Source: a bacterium | GTDB lineage: Bacteria; SZUA-79; Acidulodesulfobacterales; Acidulodesulfobacteraceae | Reading direction: 5' to 3' | Assembly: GCA_021821565.1 (NCBI GenBank) | Contig: JAKACI010000052.1 | Location: 1 to 8,527 of the forward strand | Length of the DNA stretch: 8,527 nucleotides | Part shown: one piece after another, positions 6,363-8,527 of the stretch | Position numbering within the stretch: the first letter of the stretch is position 1 | How the letters are laid out: the number at the start of each line of letters is the position of its first letter | The notes under the pieces: model-generated | The model's input: the letters and a program-made list of their open reading frames with translations, nothing else | Told to the model about the DNA's origin: nothing | The model's database searches: none | Translations under genes and position numbers: made by a program

Positions 6363-6974
6363 TTGGTCACGGAACAAAACAAAGATGATGTAATTGAGAC
6401 TTTGTATCGCAGAGGAGCAACGCAGGATAAAGGTGAAATTTTGTCAATAGTAAAAGCAATTGCTCTTGCTGACTGGGATGACGAGACTTTCTTGAATACG
6501 ATTCAAGCCCTTATAGAGGAAAAGCTTATCCGTCTCGGCTTAGAGGATTTTGCCTTTTTAACTCTCAATGGAATACGTCGTGCTGAATCGCTTGTAAATC
6601 CAACCCCGTCTTATACTCAAAATACGGTCAATGCAAATACGGTGGTTAATTCACAGATTCAGCAAGGCGGTTCGCACTTCGTTATGACTCAATCGGTTAA
6701 TAATTATACTAAAGAGGATTTACAGGATTTAGTAAAAACATTTGGAGAGCACATTGATGAATTGTCCCTTGATCCGGTCGCAAAGCGAAAGGTTTTGGCG
6801 CAGGTTAGCACTATAAAGGCGCAGCTTGAAGACGACCCTAACCCAGCAATTATTCAAGAGGCGGGACGCACGATTCGAAATATTACCGAAAAAGCAATAG
6901 ACGGCTTGATTGTTGCGACAGTCCAGCCATCAATCTGGATTGTTATACAGAAAATTTTGACATTTTTTAAATAA
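6363..6974 (+). CDS. winged-helix protein with QIQQG linker and hydrophobic tail
   Basis: The 203-residue protein has three parts. Residues about 1-78 look like a winged helix-turn-helix: helices followed by LIRLG-x-FAFLTLNGIRRAESL, the usual wing-and-last-helix pattern. Residues about 85-112 form an N/Q/S-rich, beta-prone linker with NSQIQQGGSHFVMTQ. From memory, similar 'IQQG..N/S..Q' linkers occur in AbiTii-type and other small abortive-infection-related proteins, where they precede a helical region like that at 115-178 (DLQDLVKTFGEHIDELSL, then KAQLEDDPNPAIIQEAGRTI). The tail at 178-203 is hydrophobic (GLIVATVQPSIWIVIQKIL) and could insert in or touch a membrane. Initiation is from TTG with a strong ribosome site. 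The next gene starts 13 bases downstream, so they form a pair. A defence-related role is suggested, not shown. Confidence 0.72.
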   Translation: MVTEQNKDDVIETLYRRGATQDKGEILSIVKAIALADWDDETFLNTIQALIEEKLIRLGLEDFAFLTLNGIRRAESLVNPTPSYTQNTVNANTVVNSQIQQGGSHFVMTQSVNNYTKEDLQDLVKTFGEHIDELSLDPVAKRKVLAQVSTIKAQLEDDPNPAIIQEAGRTIRNITEKAIDGLIVATVQPSIWIVIQKILTFFK

Positions 6975-6987
6975 GGAGATCTAAATT

Positions 6988-7281
6988 ATGAGTGAAACGC
7001 ATTATAAAACCAAAAAAGAAATATCAGCAATAAATCTAAAGGGAACTGCATGGAAGAACTGTAGTTGCGGCTCTTGGATTAATCATTGGGAAAATTTTAG
7101 CGAAGAAAATGCTAATAAATGCTCTATTAAAGGTTGCAATAAGTCAAGTGTGCTTGGTGCACATATTAAATTATATGGTATTACAGCAACATCGAAGGAT
7201 GATGAAGATTTATCTAATAAACATTTTATTGTTCCAATGTGCAATTCTCATAATAAACAAGCGAATATTAAAAATATATAG
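6988..7281 (+). CDS. HNH-like zinc-binding protein, C-terminus probably shifted
   Basis: The 97-residue protein arranges Cys/His as in small HNH-like zinc proteins: C25-x-C27, then C45-x4-C50, GAHI (His59) and IVPMCNSHNK (Cys85, His88, Asn89). A nuclease function is possible, but the catalytic set is not complete enough to assert it. AAGGAG at 6974-6979 provides the ribosome site and overlaps the preceding stop, so the gene is translated with the winged-helix gene. The end looks abnormal: adding one A to the A5 run at 7270-7274 replaces the last residues with a frame reading KKYIEYKKISQANVI and stopping at 7314-7316. As I remember them, related proteins end in a 'KLVSANV'-like segment, which supports a lost C-terminus of about 12 residues. 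Confidence 0.65.
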   Translation: MSETHYKTKKEISAINLKGTAWKNCSCGSWINHWENFSEENANKCSIKGCNKSSVLGAHIKLYGITATSKDDEDLSNKHFIVPMCNSHNKQANIKNI

Positions 7282-7388
7282 AATATAAAAAAATTAGTCA
7301 AGCGAATGTAATATAATTAGTTAAATTTATAATGTTATCTTTCATAAAAACCAGATTATTTTATTTATTAAACTACTAACCTAATTGT

Positions 7389-7407
7389 ATGATTCCTATG
7401 TGCAATT
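7389..7407 (+). repeat. possible remnant copy of the HNH knuckle segment
   Basis: The 19 bases at 7389-7407 (ATGATTCCTATGTGCAATT) match 16 of 19 bases of the segment encoding IVPMCN in the HNH-like gene (7228-7246 region) and encode MIPMCN. It lies about 160 bases downstream, in otherwise gene-free AT-rich DNA, and could be debris of a duplicated or related gene. The match is short, so chance cannot be excluded. Confidence 0.25.
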
Positions 7408-7449
7408 TTATTAATTATTTATGGGGTTCTCTGACCATCATTCATAGCG

Positions 7450-8205
7450 CTAACGCCCTGCTCCCTGCTCACAGGAACTAATACACTCTTCAATGTGTTT
7501 TGAACTATCTAAGTTTAAGCTATTTGCAAATGAAATACAATACGGTCTCAACACTCTCCAATTGTTTGGGAATATTCCGCGTTGCGCTGCAGCAGCAGCA
7601 CCGTTGTCATAACATAATGTTTTAATATGACCGAAAGAGAATTCATTGTTATTTGTATTAACGGATTTTTTTAATAATTTATTGGTTATACCGTATAGTG
7701 CGCTACGAGATATTTGCCCGACCCAGTGAAACATTATTTTTCCGGTTTTTGAAATATAAAATGTTTGAGGAATTTCATTAATACCTCCATATTCGCTTAT
7801 TACATCGGGATTTGCATAAACAACAGGATAAGATATGCCGTAAAGTTTTAGAAATTTTGAAACCCCTCCTATATTATTATTAACATTTATACCTACGACT
7901 ATGACTCCTTTTACCCTGTAAAAATTGTAAAATTTTACAAGCATAGGCATCTCGGCTCTGCAAGGCGGACACCATGTTGCCCAAAAATTTAATATTACGA
8001 TATGTCCTTTATAATTATTTAGAGAAAAAACATTATAGTTAGATGCGCTTCTGTTTAATACTTTTAAAGTAAAATTAGGAGCGGCGGAAACAGCTGCGTT
8101 TGCCTCAGATAAATTCAAATTTGTAACCGCAATAAAAGCCAAAAAAAATAAACAAGATAAACAAATAAATTTCGCCAAGTAATTTACTGAAAATTTCATA
8201 TACAT
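7450..8205 (-). CDS. TlpA/ResA-like periplasmic thioredoxin with Cys-rich C-terminal extension
   Basis: The 251-residue protein starts with a signal peptide (hydrophobic FICLSCLFFLAFIAV, likely cut after ANA at 35-37). A thioredoxin fold of the AhpC/TSA-Redoxin type follows: FWATWCPPC with redox Cys79 and Cys82, VVGINVN, and the cis-proline in EIPQTFYI (Pro146). TlpA/ResA proteins reduce disulfides or apocytochromes c in the periplasm. The fold normally ends near residue 180; here about 70 more residues follow, with Cys198, Cys223, Cys241 and Cys245 and an alanine run. I do not know this extension. The start ATG at 8205 is favoured because GGAG lies 8 bases upstream on the - strand. The gene is convergent with the HNH-like gene and probably a separate unit. 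Confidence 0.9.
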   Translation of the reverse strand: MYMKFSVNYLAKFICLSCLFFLAFIAVTNLNLSEANAAVSAAPNFTLKVLNRSASNYNVFSLNNYKGHIVILNFWATWCPPCRAEMPMLVKFYNFYRVKGVIVVGINVNNNIGGVSKFLKLYGISYPVVYANPDVISEYGGINEIPQTFYISKTGKIMFHWVGQISRSALYGITNKLLKKSVNTNNNEFSFGHIKTLCYDNGAAAAAQRGIFPNNWRVLRPYCISFANSLNLDSSKHIEECISSCEQGAGR

Positions 8206-8257
8206 TATAGTATCTCCAAAATAAAATATTTATTGTTTTTTATTTAAATTATTAGTT

Positions 8258-8274
8258 ATTATATAAATATTATA
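8258..8274 (-). promoter_or_regulatory. candidate -10 elements upstream of the TlpA-like gene
   Basis: Two perfect TATAAT hexamers on the - strand (complement at 8258-8263 and 8269-8274) lie 53 to 69 bases before the start at 8205. No convincing -35 box accompanies either one, and the stretch 8220-8290 is nearly all A/T, so chance matches are expected. Confidence 0.25.
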
Positions 8275-8290
8275 TAAAAATATAAAATTT

Positions 8291-8308
8291 TTTGTATTGT
8301 TTGTATTG
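8291..8308. repeat. two perfect 9-bp tandem repeats
   Basis: TTTGTATTG occurs twice head to tail (8291-8299, 8300-8308), upstream of the TlpA-like gene and beside the 20-bp repeat array. It may be a protein-binding site or simple slippage. Confidence 0.5.
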
Positions 8309-8354
8309 TATGCATAAGTAGAGAAGTTATTGTTATTTGCATTAATGTAAGTTC

Positions 8355-8414
8355 CAAAAGTTATTGATACTCTACAAAAGATAATGATACGCTACAAAAG
8401 TTATTGAAACTAAA
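8355..8414. repeat. three 20-bp tandem repeats (iteron-like)
   Basis: Three adjacent units begin with CAAAAG: CAAAAGTTATTGATACTCTA (8355-8374), CAAAAGATAATGATACGCTA (8375-8394) and CAAAAGTTATTGAAACTAAA (8395-8414). Each outer unit differs from a neighbour at about three of 20 positions, and the spacing is exactly 20. A looser relative (GAGAAGTTATTGTTA) sits at 8321-8335. The exact two-turn period suggests repeated binding by one protein, as in iterons, operators, or the multiple terminal repeats of IS21-type elements. The adjacent ribbon-helix-helix gene could encode the binder. No transposase or replication gene is inside the window. Confidence 0.75.
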
Positions 8415-8442
8415 AAATTAAACTGAAATCGGTTCCGGTTAT

Positions 8443-8527
8443 TTACATTTTCCTATTTCCGCTGAAGTTTTTTATTCTTTCTATATATTCCTCTACGCTG
8501 TTCCTTATTATAGCGCTTAAAGAAACT
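8443..8527 (-). CDS. C-terminal end of a ribbon-helix-helix (CopG/Arc-like) protein
   Basis: Reading the - strand from the right edge, 27 residues (VSLSAIIRNSVEEYIERIKN and then FSGNRKM) lead to TAA at 8445-8443. 'SLSAIIRNSVEEYIE' is the typical loop and second helix of ribbon-helix-helix DNA-binding proteins ('SLSELIREALEEYL'), found in antitoxins and plasmid copy-number or mobilisation repressors. The N-terminal beta strand that contacts DNA is outside the window. The tandem repeats begin 28 bases after its stop, so autoregulation at these repeats is less natural than at its own promoter, and the link is only positional. Confidence 0.55.
   Translation of the reverse strand, partial: VSLSAIIRNSVEEYIERIKNFSGNRKM

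Noticed and set aside
7389..7480. Short + strand ORF beginning MIPMCN
   Set aside because: It has no ribosome site, and most of it is antisense to the 3' end of the TlpA-like gene.
8215..8345. - strand frame upstream of the TlpA-like gene reading an Asn/Tyr-rich peptide
   Set aside because: It has no start or ribosome site and a composition expected from nearly pure A/T DNA. Only the 25-bp repeat inside it is of note.
8355..8414. CRISPR array
   Set aside because: The 20-bp units are directly adjacent with no spacers and no cas genes are present.

Overview
The window is AT-rich bacterial DNA with an accessory-region character. Two exported proteins, a YggE-like SIMPL protein and a periplasmic TlpA-type thioredoxin, point to a Gram-negative-type host. 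The low GC and gene style would fit an uncultured deltaproteobacterium-like lineage, but that is a guess. The sequence does not fix the taxon, and no rRNA, tRNA, CRISPR array or complete mobile element is visible.

Left part (1-3999): after the tail of one gene and a small unknown ORF comes the main locus, three consecutive + strand genes. They are a complete C5-cytosine DNA methyltransferase (482-1537), a protein with a DGxQR motif of the DGQHR/DUF262 (ParB-like fold) type (1687-2871), and a protein whose C-terminal helical region carries a HEPN RNase signature, R-x4-H (2899-3999). No restriction endonuclease is recognisable. The arrangement suggests a modification-linked defence module: the methylase marks self DNA, the DGxQR protein may act as sensor or regulator, and the HEPN protein may be an RNA-cleaving effector. 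This is inference from motifs and order, and it is the best candidate here for an undescribed system.

Middle part (4048-5986): an intact SIMPL-domain protein is followed by small damaged genes. A small membrane protein (4808-5022) and an unknown gene (5197-5531) each become continuous if one-base indels in A or T runs are corrected. A small zinc-ribbon protein (5738-5986) may have lost its last residues the same way.

Right part (6096-7316): after an inverted repeat with a T-run come two tightly spaced + strand genes. One is a winged-helix protein with an N/Q-rich 'NSQIQQG' linker and a hydrophobic tail, the other an HNH-like zinc protein with a probably shifted C-terminus. Both resemble small genes often found near phage-defence loci.

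Right edge (7450-8527): on the - strand are a TlpA/ResA-like thioredoxin with an unusual cysteine-bearing C-terminal extension, an array of three 20-bp tandem repeats, and the end of a ribbon-helix-helix protein. The breakage is confined to the small accessory genes while the long genes are intact. That fits a decaying accessory island, although uncorrected homopolymer sequencing errors could look the same.
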